The notes below the pieces were generated by a model that saw only the letters and a program-made list of their open reading frames with translations, had not been told where the DNA came from and did no database searches. Source: Luidia sarsii (lineage: Eukaryota; Echinodermata; Asteroidea; Paxillosida; Luidiidae). From it: a stretch of DNA of 64,000 nucleotides. Position 1 is the first letter of the stretch; each line of letters begins with the position of its first letter. The translations under genes were made by a program, and so were the position numbers. Below, piece by piece: positions 23,401 through 35,400 of this stretch. The stretch spans positions 18,044,379 through 18,108,378 of the forward strand of contig OX465107.1 in NCBI GenBank assembly GCA_949987565.1. Direction: 5' to 3'.

Positions 23401-26400
23401 GGAGACCAAGCCGGGCAGGGAGTCCCCGCTGAGGCGCTTCTTCCTCGCCAAGGAGTTCTACACCTCGCCGAGGTTGACCCAGAGTCCGGACCCTGGCCCC
23501 GCAACGGACAACGCCAAATCCGCTCCGGACGGCAACAACGACGACCGTGGCAACGCCGCAGCGGATAGCGTGCTGGAGTACAAGAATGTGGACCGCTGCA
23601 GTCGGCCGTCTGAGGCCGTCATCGTCAACCCTCCGCACCCGTTCACCTTCTCCCAGCTGACGGAGGACTCCAGAGACGAGGCCATGCTCAGCCTCTTGGC
23701 CGACTTCCGAGCCCGGGGCGGACGGATCGTGCCGAGGTCAGCAACAGTCAACCGTAGCTTCCAGGGACACCAGCACGGACAGAATCCGCCGGGCAAGGGC
23801 CAGTTGATGACTGCTGCTGCTGCTACTGTCCCTTTGGCCTACCGACAGCTGGCCGACTGCCTGGACATCCACAACCACCAGCGGATGCTGCTGCAGTTCT
23901 GCAGCTACTCCCACCTGTCCAGCAACGCCCCCAACCACTGCGTCAACCCCTGGATGGTCACCATGGAATTCTACAACAGCCGGCACGACCTGACCCTGGG
24001 CGAGTTCCTGGAGAGATACTGCTTCAGGTAGGAAGAAGGCCCAAAGAAACTCCCCCTAATCGTGCAAAAATCTACATGCTTGTCCTATCAATCACTGAAC
24101 AATCTGAATAGAAAAATGAAAGACCAGTTCCTGGAGAGATACTGCTTTAAGCAGAATTACCTAAAGAAATTCCCCAAGATGATACAAAAGTGGTCCATTT
24201 ACATACTGTCCAATCAATCACCATCTGAACATTCTGAATAGAAAAATGAAAAAATGAAAACTAAAATGGAAAGACAATGAAACTGATTCAATATTGAGTT
24301 TGCCCTACTCATTGAAGAATTAGCATTCTGTGCTCAGTGCTTTGCCTGATTGCACGCTTGGAAAAACAATCTGGAGGTTCTGGCAGGATTCAAAGTGATG
24401 ACCCCTACTTTCTAGTGCAGACATCTAGTGCAGTATTGCCAAAGGCGTCACTGGCTCACTGAGCTAACGACTGTGACGGGAGTGTTTCCAAGCATAGGCA
24501 CTCCTACTCCACGGCACTCCATTGCAAGCAGACTCACTGTAGTTGTGCATCCGTCGAGAGGCTTTTAGTCACTGGCAAATGATATACACGTTATATGCAA
24601 AGCTGTTCACTAAAGGAAACAATGTGACACAGCCGCTGCTGTAGCTATTTCATTCCCAAAATTTCCGTTCCCTGTGACTCCCGGCCCTGACAGCACCAAG
24701 TACACGTGCCCCAACGAGCTGTGCGACGCGGACATGGTGGACCACATCCGGAGGTTCGCCCACGGCAACGCCTCCATCCACGTCCTCCTGCGCAACCTGG
24801 AGAGCCCCATCCCTGGCTACACAGACAAGATCCTCATGTGGAGCTGGTGCCGGAAATGCAGACAGGTATGTAATGCCCATGGATGGCTTGGAGAGTGGGT
24901 CCGGGATCAGACTCGTCTGGTGCGTTTTGGCCTTTCATGAACACCTGGGCCCAATTTCATAGAGCCGCTTAAGCGTGGAAATCTCTGCTAAGCAGGAAAA
25001 GTCTTCCTCGTGTAAGCAGGATTACAAACTGCACTGCAATGTGACGTCAATTATCTTGGCCTTATATTCCACTCCTCTGTTACTTAGCATGAAACACTCG
25101 TGGAGTTACATGTAGGGTTAGGCAAGCTGATCCTATGGCTCATGACATTTTTTTGCTGAAGCAAATTTTGCCGCTTAAGCGGCTCTATGATATTGGCTCC
25201 TGGTACGGGCTCTGGCTGTCGGCTTGGTGTACAGTCCGTTCACTCCAAGTTGACCTCGACCTCAGCCTCACTTAGTCCCACGGCATCCCACCATCCTCTC
25301 CTCAACTCCACCTACAGCTGGCCTATCATGAGTCTTTATCACCTGTCAAGTGACGAGAATTTATTTTTTTGCCCAAGGTCTTCTAGCTAAGTTCTCCCCA
25401 CAGGTAGACCTAGGAGCTAGCCGCAAGTGACCCTGTTAAAACATCAGCAACATTACGAGTGCTGAAGTCATTGGGCTTTCACAAAGTCCCTAGATTCATC
25501 AATTCAGGGCTTTGACCTCATCTTTTAGGAACCTGAAAGTACAGATTTATTGTCGTTTCATTTGTTTCATTGATCAAATTGAGCCCATACTAAGAGCAGT
25601 GTAAGGCCAATTAAATAAAATTATTACTTTCTCATCTGTACTTTTTGAAAAAAGGAGGATGATGCAGGCTTTTTGTTTTCCTTTTCCAAAACAATTTCAC
25701 CCCTAAAGATTGGTAGTCTAATTTTCAGTCGTTTTTATGTGTAGGCTGTGCATGTGCAAGGTTCAGTTGCTTTTTTATCGTTAATATTATAAAAAAAAAA
25801 AAAATTGACATGACGGCAAAAGAATGATGCGGGGATGAGAATCTAATCATTTTTATTACTTGGCCTAATGTACATGTACATTGATGGGGGGAAAGCTACC
25901 TATCCAGTGTCAGCATGTGTCTGTGCTTTGGTGTCCTCTGCCCTCTGCCCTCTGCCCTCTGCCCAGGTGACCCCGGTGCAGCCCATGTCGCTGGACACCT
26001 GGCACATGTCCTTTGGCAAGTACCTGGAGCTGCGCTTCTACTGCAAGGACTACGGGCGTCGGCTGAGTGCCCTGCCCTGCGGCCACTCCCTCCACCGCCA
26101 TCACTACCAGTACTTTGGCCAGCACAATATCGTGGCCTCCTTCAAGTGAGTGCCAACCCTTCTCTTGGTATTTCTATACTTTATGTGCGGTGGGCTCTTG
26201 CAAGAATGAGTCGCAATCATTTGGGTGAAAATCATAATCAGAGATCTGCGATTCTTATGTACTTCCTCAATCTCTTTGTTCATCTGAAAATGGGACAGGC
26301 TGCTCTTAACCTCTTGAGGATGACAATGTTAGAGCCATCGAAAACAGGGAACTCCGAGACGGCCTTTCTGTTGTAAGATTTTTTGCTGATGATGTGTTTT

Positions 26401-29400
26401 TCTCTTGCTGGCAATGCTTGTCCGGATCAAAGGAAATCATGCATAATGCATATATTTATTAAACTACAGTGTGAACCCACACATGCTTTGTCCTATCATA
26501 GAGGTCCTATGAAATCAGTGCAGGAATTCCGTGTCACTCATGGTAAGAATCGCAAGTATAAACATCTGCCTAGGGTGGCATCATTTTAGAATACTTGCTC
26601 GATTTTGCTAATTCTGTGACGATATCAAGTATGTATGAAAATCTCATACAGTTCATATGACTACAGTGTACATGTATGTGCACTTCACGCATTATAATCA
26701 ATAGCACCCAGTTTTTGTAGGGACATACCTTTTCTTATTATATATTGACTTGGGCTGGTATTGCACAAAACCATCCAGACATTGGTTTACCTTCCAGAAA
26801 AAGGCACGCACGCGACCTGTACGTATGCAAGGATTTAAACACAGGCTTTTGAGTCACAGTGTTTTCACTTTTGTTCCTCCTGGCCATCTTAGATTGGATT
26901 GTCCTTACTCTGCTTGCTTACTCCTTCCCTCTTACCCTCCTGCCCAATCTCTTCCCCTTCATCCCCAGTCCTTGCCCCATCTCTTCCCCTTCTCATCCTG
27001 ACCTATCACATCTCTGATACATGTGTGCATAATATTCTCCTTGTTTGTTATTTATTCATCAATTTATCTCCCATTTTGAATTTCCATGATATAGACTGTA
27101 TGACCTTTCTCACCTTGAATGTACTTCTTGTTTGTTTTCCTTGGCCGAATAAGTAATAATAATAATAATAATAATAATTTCTAAATCAAACAAATCGATG
27201 AAAAACTGACTGGGAACTTTTGAACAAATAAAAAAAAAACAATATCACAGAAAACTTTGACTGGGCCAGGATTTGAACCCGAAACCAGTGGTTATGCATA
27301 CCAGTGCTCTTCCCCTCTCTGAACTATCCAGAGATTTCTAAATCGTCACCCAACGACTCGATCAAGGCGTACGTTGATGCTGATTTCAAGTCAATGATTC
27401 GTTGGGGTTTTCTTTTTTCTTGCTCCGTCTCCTCTTGGTGCCGCTCAGATACAGCCCCATCCTCCTGAGGGAGATCGGCCTTCCCCCACTGCCTCTCACC
27501 ATCAACCAGGTCTACCGGCGACACGCAGACATAGCCGAGGAATTTAAGGCCGTCTCCACCAAGTGAGACGCTTCCTGAGATTTCAAGATTAAGTCTAAGA
27601 GTGCCGCCCTAACACCAGCTCCCGCTTTGCAAATTAGCTTTTAAAATGGCAGTTATTATTGTTATTAATTAATCTCAAAATTTAGTGGGCCTGATGACGT
27701 TTTTTTGATCCTAGCAGGACCTTTCTCAAAGGCAGAGAGAAAGCCTCTGACAAAAATCCTGCTAGGATCCAAACGTCAGGCCCACACAAATTTGAGATTT
27801 GCATTTCGGTAAATTTAGTCAGTAAGCAGTTTGCAACATTTCTGTATTATTTCTCTATTATTGATTAAATCTCAAAAGTTAGAGGGCCCGACATTTCGAT
27901 CCTAGCAGGACCTTTCTCAAAGGCTAGTGAGAAAGGTCCTGCTAGGATCGAAACGTCGGGCCCTCTAACTTTTGAGATTTATGTACAGTATTGCAGGTCA
28001 TTTTAGTCAGTGAGCAGTTGGAAACATTTTTTTTTTTTACTTCATATTATTAATTAAGATGAATTAGGTAGTGTTGAAAGAGTGTTGAACCCTTTTTCTC
28101 CCCCAAGGCAACCCCAACACACCTAAAGCGTTGACGAGACAGAACCAGCGGACAACAGAGAATGGAAAGAAAAAATGAAACCAGATGAAACCATCAACAA
28201 GATCTGGCTTTGTCTTACCTGAAGCATCTTGATCCACATCTTGATCCTTCATCGATTTTTTTTTTTTTTTCAAGTAAATAAAAAATGTTGCAGACTCCTT
28301 GGAGATTTACCGAGCCAGATTCACATCCCTTTATAGATAAAAAAAAAAATAATATTAGAAAAATTATGATGTTCAATGGTGCTTGAATGTTATGTGCAGA
28401 CAATTGACATTATTTTTCATGAATTACAACATGTATACTATCTACACCCTTTACTGGTACATTGCTTATGTTATTCTACAGACCTACATGTATTGCGCGA
28501 CCACTGTTTGCATGCCATCACGTGACTTATAGTGGGTATTTTTGTATCTCGTTTGGCACAGCAGCGATGGAAATGTACAAAGAAGAATGTGGAAAATATG
28601 ATAGTCTTCTTTGCTCATTTCCACTCCTGTTTTGCACTAAATGAGATATAGGAAGGTTTGCGGTGACACCATGTATAAGGTCTCTTAAAGGAAGAGGTGT
28701 GGTTCTGAAAAGAACCTGAGTGGTAACTCGACGTTTCGACCAGTATGCTCTGGCCGTCATCAGGAGAAGGCCAGACGGCCAGAGCTTACTGGTCGAAAGG
28801 TCGAGTTACCACTCAGGTTCTTTTCAGAACCACACCTCTTCCTTTAAGAGACCTTATACATGGTGTCACCGCAAACCTTCCTATATTGATTCACCCACCA
28901 TGCAAAGCCTTAAGTCTTTTTTAACCAAATAAGATGCAAAAATACCCACTCTAAGTTAAGCGACGGCATCACTAGCCTACAGCGCTGCAGAATATGCTGC
29001 CCCAGCATGGTGTAGGAGCACCCATGTCAGAAAACTGGATGTTACTCTCAACGACACCATGAGAATAGTCAATGGCTGCCTACGCCCAACCCCAGTGAAA
29101 TACCTCCCTGTCCTCTCGGGAATTGCTCCACCTGCACTTCGCAGAGAACACCACACGGCTATGTTGGTTAAGAAGGCCCTTTTAGACACCTCCCACCTTC
29201 TACATGCCCGCATTACAACAGCACAAAACCTCGGCCACCAACGCCTGCGCTCTCGTCGACCTTTTAGCCGTCATGCGAAATCCCTAGCAACCTCCAACTT
29301 CAACCTAATGGAGCAACTGAAGCATGACTGGCAAGAGACGACAAAGCCTGCACAGCTCACCATCCCTCCCAGCACACACATCCCACCAGGAGCTGACCTC

Positions 29401-32400
29401 CCTCGCAGAGAGTGGGTCACCCTGAACCGCCTCTGCACTGGAGTAGGTCGTTTTGGTGCCAGCATGTACCGATGGGGCCTCAGCCCCTCAGCAGCCTGTC
29501 AGTGCGGTGCTCCTGAGCAGACGGCGGACCACATCCTGTCAGAATGCACCAGGCTCGGTCCACCTATGGGATCCCACACTAACCTGACCAACCCATGCCC
29601 AGCAACTGTGGAATGGTTGCGGCACCTTCGTGAAGTAGTATAGTATAGTATAGTATAGCAGCAGGTCTCATACGCAAGAAGAAGAAGCGACGGCATGTAA
29701 ACATTGGTCGGGCAAACGGTCAAATTGATAACACAGCATCGTATTGTTGACTTTCTCTTCCCATTAACAGGGGTTCCCATCTTCTGAGTGAAATTGTCAA
29801 CAAGATCAATACCTTGACGGGGATTCTGGGATCCAATGCACTGATGCAGCAGCACATTGAACAGAAGAATGCACAGTTTATGGCACAGTTCCAGGTAGGA
29901 GGTTTTGAATGCGGTTGGATGTCCGCAGTCCCAGATTCCAGACGTCACATACCACGGTGTTGGCGATCATGTCTTGCCTCAATTTGTATGCATTTTGGCG
30001 CTTAAGCTGCTAGATATGAAATAGGGTCTGTTGGTGAGTGAATTGCGGGTTCAAAATCAGAAGATAGATAAGACTTGAGAGTATGCGCAGTGGAAATACT
30101 GAGTGGAAGGTTTGCAGTGACACTGTGTACATGTGTATCTCTTCTCTTTCAAGAAGTGTGGCTCTGAAAAGAGCCAGTAACTCTACTTTTTGGGTAGTGT
30201 GTACCCTGCCTGTCATGTGGAGAAGATGTTTATGGTCCACTTATTTATTTATTTATTTATTTTTTTTTTTTTTGGGGGGGTGTCTCAGGCGGACAGCAAC
30301 AAGTTTTGGAACAATGCCAAGGATATACAAGCCAAGAGCACCACCCTGGCCGAGCTCGTGGCCGCTGCCAGCCCCCGGGCCTCAGCGATCTCCGACCTGC
30401 AGTTGGAGCTGGAGGACAGGCTGGTGACCCTGAAGCAGATTGTGTGCAGCATTGCCATCAGCTGGAACACAAGGTATGTGGCCGGTGATGTGGGATAGGG
30501 GTGGTGTTGCCGGGAGTTTGAGTGTGCACATTCTGGTGCATAGCTGCCGACCATTCCTATTTGGAGATATCGTTCCTCTTTTTTTTTTGGGGGGGGGTAT
30601 TTATCACTTTGTACAAGCTCTTGACAACAGATTCTGATTTTTGGCTTGGGAATACACATTTATTCCTATGTAGTTTGCTCTGTGATTCCTCTTTTTTTAC
30701 TATAACAGAAGTATTCCTAATTTCCTTTCAGATAGGTTGGCAGCTATGCGCATGTATTCCTATGTATTTTGCTCTGTGATTCCTCTTTTTTTTAGCAGAA
30801 ATTTTCATAATTTCCTTTTAAAAGGGGTTGGCAGCTATGTATTGGGGTGGCCGGAGATTGGCAGTGGGGTTGGGGTGGGAGTTTGAGTGCGCACATTCTG
30901 GTGACTCGGTGGCTGACTATCTATCTAGCTGACAGCCAATTTTAGAAACTGAACTGCATTGGCTGTTGTTACAAACCACTTACCACACCACACAAAAGTA
31001 AAGCGGGCTACAAGAGTGGAATTCTGCTTCTCCAACCACCAGATTCAGCGAGTTTGTTCAGCAGGAGAAGGAGAGGAACAAGCGGAAGAGCGGGTCCGGC
31101 GTTTCCCGCCAAAACACCGGCAACGAGAGGGAGCCCTCCATGGCAACGGTTGCCGCGGCAGCAATCAAGGAATTGGAGCAAGTAAGTAATTAATGCTTTT
31201 GGGGAAAAAATTGAAAATTTGGTAATTCATTTTCAAGGCCGACTTTTTGTGAGACAAATCTCCAATGAAAGTTTTACAGACTTGACAGATTTTCTAGGAA
31301 ATAAGAAGCCACGGTTCTCTGGAATTCCCTTCCTTTTTCATGTTTCCCATCTGAAAATGATCTAGCCCCTTTTTAAAAGGAATGTCAAGGCCTATCTCCA
31401 GCCTTCCTGATTTCCTTCCTATTGCCTTCTTTCCTTAGCCCTTAGGATGAGTTGCTTTATAGCCTTGTTTTAGTCAAAAGTTGCGCCAAGTAGTACTACC
31501 TCAGGGTACCATTGTACACTGGGGTACTGCGTTATGTAGCGCCATCTTGTGTCCACTCATGGTACAACGAAGCAGCTTCGCACGCTGGCGCTGCCATGAT
31601 TGTGTGTAAAGCTAAGCTGCATGCAAAGCTAAGCTGCATGCATTTCTGTGCAGTGCAGTGCAGTGAAGTGCAGTGCAGTGCAGTGCAGTGCAGTGCAGTG
31701 AAGCTTTTGACCATTTATAAAGCCTACAAAAATATGTTCACATTTTTTTTGTAACCCGGGGTATATCCCTGAAAAAGTAAATAAATAATTCAACAAAATG
31801 GCAGATTTCTACTTGGTACCCCCAGGGTACCGTTTATGTAACAAAATATGTATGAAAAAATAAATAAAATTTATGGGTTTTTTTCTGTGTGGCTGGTTTG
31901 CCAGAGTACACCAAATTCGGCCACCCCGCCCAGGTCGCCCCAGTTCTTCCCCCCGACGGAGCAGGACGAGGCAAGCTCGGTTCCCCCTCTCCCGACGGCC
32001 GGCTCCATGCCCGTGATCATCCCCACCGGCCCCAGTCTCGTTCTGCCCAACACGCGAAACGACCTGGAGTCCACCAACTCCAGGACACTGGAGTACTCGC
32101 TCTCGCCAGCAGACAGTGATGGTAACTGGTTGTTTTTTTTCCCACAGCCAATTCACCATTTCGGGCAGTGTATACTCTGCCCATTGTCAGGAGATTTTAT
32201 TTCATTTAGTTTGTCAGGATGTCAGGAAAAACCAAATTTTCCAAAAAGTTTCAGTTGCCTTATGACAGGGTACACACTTGAGTTACCGACTCCTTTCAGA
32301 GCCACACTCCATCTCACAAGATGATTTGCATGGTGTCAGTGCCAGCCTTCCACTTGGAAATTGCTTCTCAAATTTAACTACGGTATCTCAAGGAACATAA

Positions 32401-35400
32401 AAATGGTCAGGCCCACTAAACTTAAGTCCCAGCAGCAAAGGTCCACTAAATTCCTTTGGGTCGAGGGGCCAATGTTTAAATTCCAGCAGTCCCTTTCCCA
32501 AAGGTCCTGCTAGGAGTGAAACGTCGGGCTCTCTAGAGTTTGGGAATTTTGAATTTGGGGTCACGTAAGTCGGCAAGCAACTGTGTGCCTTAATAAAGGT
32601 CTTGAAAGAGATCCACGTATACCGTGCTGGAAGATGAGACCTTGGCTGTGTGTGCAGTGAAATCACATCTCATGACTTGACCTTGCGGGGGACATTGGTC
32701 TCGTTTGACTTATGTGAGTATGTTAGAGAGCGCAGTCATAAGCCGTTTACGAAATGAAGGCTTCAGCTCGGGCTTAGGCTTCGACGAAGCCTGCCCCCCG
32801 AGCCTGATCCATGGATTCGTAAATGGCCATAATTTGGTGTCCGGTAAACTTGGGTAATGCTACGTTCCAATTGCATTGTAAACTCATCTTCATGAGGGAT
32901 TGAAATCAGCACCACAAGCACACAACCGTACAGCCTATCGCAACCAATGATGGGCTATCAATGATGAGTTGAGTTACGATGCGTCGTAAGGCTTTGTGAG
33001 ATCCACCCCTACCGGTATAAGTGTACATGTACATCCGGCGGGAAGTCCCAAGCTCAACGAGAAAAAGTCCCCCCCCCAGTTCTCTAGTGCTATTGAAGAG
33101 ATACCATATCGCTTGAACTCCTTTGAATTTGATTTACAACGTGATTGGAATGTAGTTCACCATTTTAGCATGGGAGTTGTACACACCATGTACATCGTGT
33201 GAAGTGGGCACTGGTTGACTAACACATAAACAAAAATTGGGTGTGGAGAATTCTGATAGTTGTTCTGATAGTTGTCGTAGTGATGACCCGACCCGACCGA
33301 GAAGGTCAACAACCGAATCCTAGTCATAAATACTGTAGACCAAAATGCACTGTTCCCTTAACTGGTCTTCCATGTAGTGTGTCTTTGTCTTGCTTTTTTT
33401 TGGTTCTTGTTCGGTTTTAGTTTTGGTTTCCTTTGTAGACGGGCAAGATTTATACTCCATCTGCCTTTTTTATTTCTGCCCATCCCCGCAGTGGCAGTCA
33501 CCCCACCGCCACTAGCCTATCTAGACCATCTGGGTCTGAATAAACTGCCCAATTATGGCATATCTCCCGGCCTGTACGCTGGCCTGGCCTACAAGCCGTC
33601 CACGGACGAGCCCCCGAAATCAGACTTGACCGAGGAAGACCCCGCAAACGATCTCGTCGTCATAGACACGCCAGCTGATGACGTCTTTCTCCCAGGTCTT
33701 CCCAAGCTCCCTTCCATTCGCTCTTTTGGTTTTTTGGTTTTTTCATTTGAGCTGCTTTGTCGACATCGTTGCATGCCATGCTTTTAATGAGGACGTTATG
33801 CAAGGCATTCTTACCTCTTCTTTGGCTTTCTTTGCTTCACTCTACGGTACTTTCCTATGAGCTGATTTTTGTTTCGGCCTTCCCGCATGCTATGCCTTTT
33901 TGTCAGAACATTCTGCCATTTCTTTCTGCTTTGCTAGCCTTTTTGTTTCTAATGTTTCGGGGGCCATGTTTTTTTTCCCCAGGACATTCCACTAGGTCTT
34001 TTCTCACTCTCCCTCTATATTTGTTTCACTGTGTCTCTGTCTCTTCCTCTTTCTCTGTCTCTGTCTTCATCTCCATCTCTGTCTCCGTCCCTCTCTTTGT
34101 CTTAATCTCTGTCTTCCTCTGTGTCTTTGTCTTCATTTCCGTCTTTGTCTTTATCTCTGTCTCTGTCTTCATCTCCATCTCTGTCTCTGTCTCTGTCTTA
34201 ATCTCTGCCTTCCTCTCTGTCTTTGTCTTCATCTCCATCTCTGTCTTTTTCTTCATCTCTGTCTTCATCTCCATCTCTGCCTTTATCTCTGTCTGTCTGT
34301 CTCTCTCTTCATCTTCATCTCCATCTCCATCTCTATCTCTGTCTTCATCTCCATCTCTGTCACTGTCTTCCTTTCCGTCTCTGTCTTTATCTCCATCTCT
34401 GTCTTCATCCCCATCTCTGTCTTTATCTCTTTTCCCGTGTTTTCTCTTCATCTTCATCTCCATCTCTATCTCCGTCTCCATCTCTGTCTCCGTCTTTCTT
34501 TCCATCTCTGTCTTTGTCTTCTTCTCCGTCTTTGTCTCCATTTCTTCTTTACTCCCTCTGTCCTCGTTCTGCTTTGCCTTTTTATGAGATTTGTCCACCT
34601 TTTGCATGTTATGCTTTTATCTTTCTATTAAAAAAACATTTAATATGAACTTTTGACAGAACTTTCATCATTAGTCTTTGCTTTCAATACATAAACAAAC
34701 AGTATTCTGCACTAATCCGAGTGTACACCCAAGGCATACCTGCAAGTTCCTTGTTTATCTGAGCTTGTTTACTGGTAGTTTGTGCTGAACAATGACTGGC
34801 GCTTCCACCCTAGCATAGATAGTTGACCATTAGGGGAGGCTGCTTCCTAACCAATGGATAGCTCAGTCGGATCAGAGGCCTTGGGTTTAAGTCCGAAACT
34901 ATTCTCACAAATTGTCTCCAAATTTACCATTTTGTTTTGCTTTTTCTCTTCTTCATTTAAAATGGATTGTTACAAAATTGTGCACTTTGTAATGCAATTA
35001 GAAAGTGTACATGCAAACATGCAATGCGTGTCACTCATACACAGCTTAAAACCCTTCATTCTTCTCAGTACCACACAAACTCGATCTAAAACAGGAAATG
35101 TAAGTACCGGTACTTGGTGTCACTGCAAACTAAACTTAACTTGCCTCCTTCACAACTATGACAATGATGGTCAGATTGTTTGAGAAAGCATGTTATAATT
35201 TGGATTTCCTGTACTGTATTTAGTGCTTCTTCTTTTGCTTTTTCCTCGTGTTTTCTGGCAAAAAATTGTAGAATTAGCACAAATTGTAGAATTGGCACTA
35301 ATTGCAGAATTGGCACTAATTGCAGAATTGGTACAAATTGTAGAATTGGCACTAATTGTAGAATTGGCACAAATTGTAGAATTGGCACAAATTGTAGCAT

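Noticed and set aside
22342..23638. Alternative-frame and antisense ORFs in exon 12
   Set aside because: High GC keeps shadow frames open. The frame used matches PIKfyve motifs at both ends of the exon.
29059..29643. Host gene with a zinc-knuckle domain
   Set aside because: It is the C-terminal end of a LINE reverse transcriptase, flanked by target-site duplications and a microsatellite tail.
31532..31754. Frames over the CAGTG repeat
   Set aside because: Pentanucleotide microsatellite without coding evidence.
33757..34648. Ser/Leu-rich 276-residue frame and its antisense
   Set aside because: Translation of the TCTCTGTCTTCATCTCCA simple repeat in intron 20.
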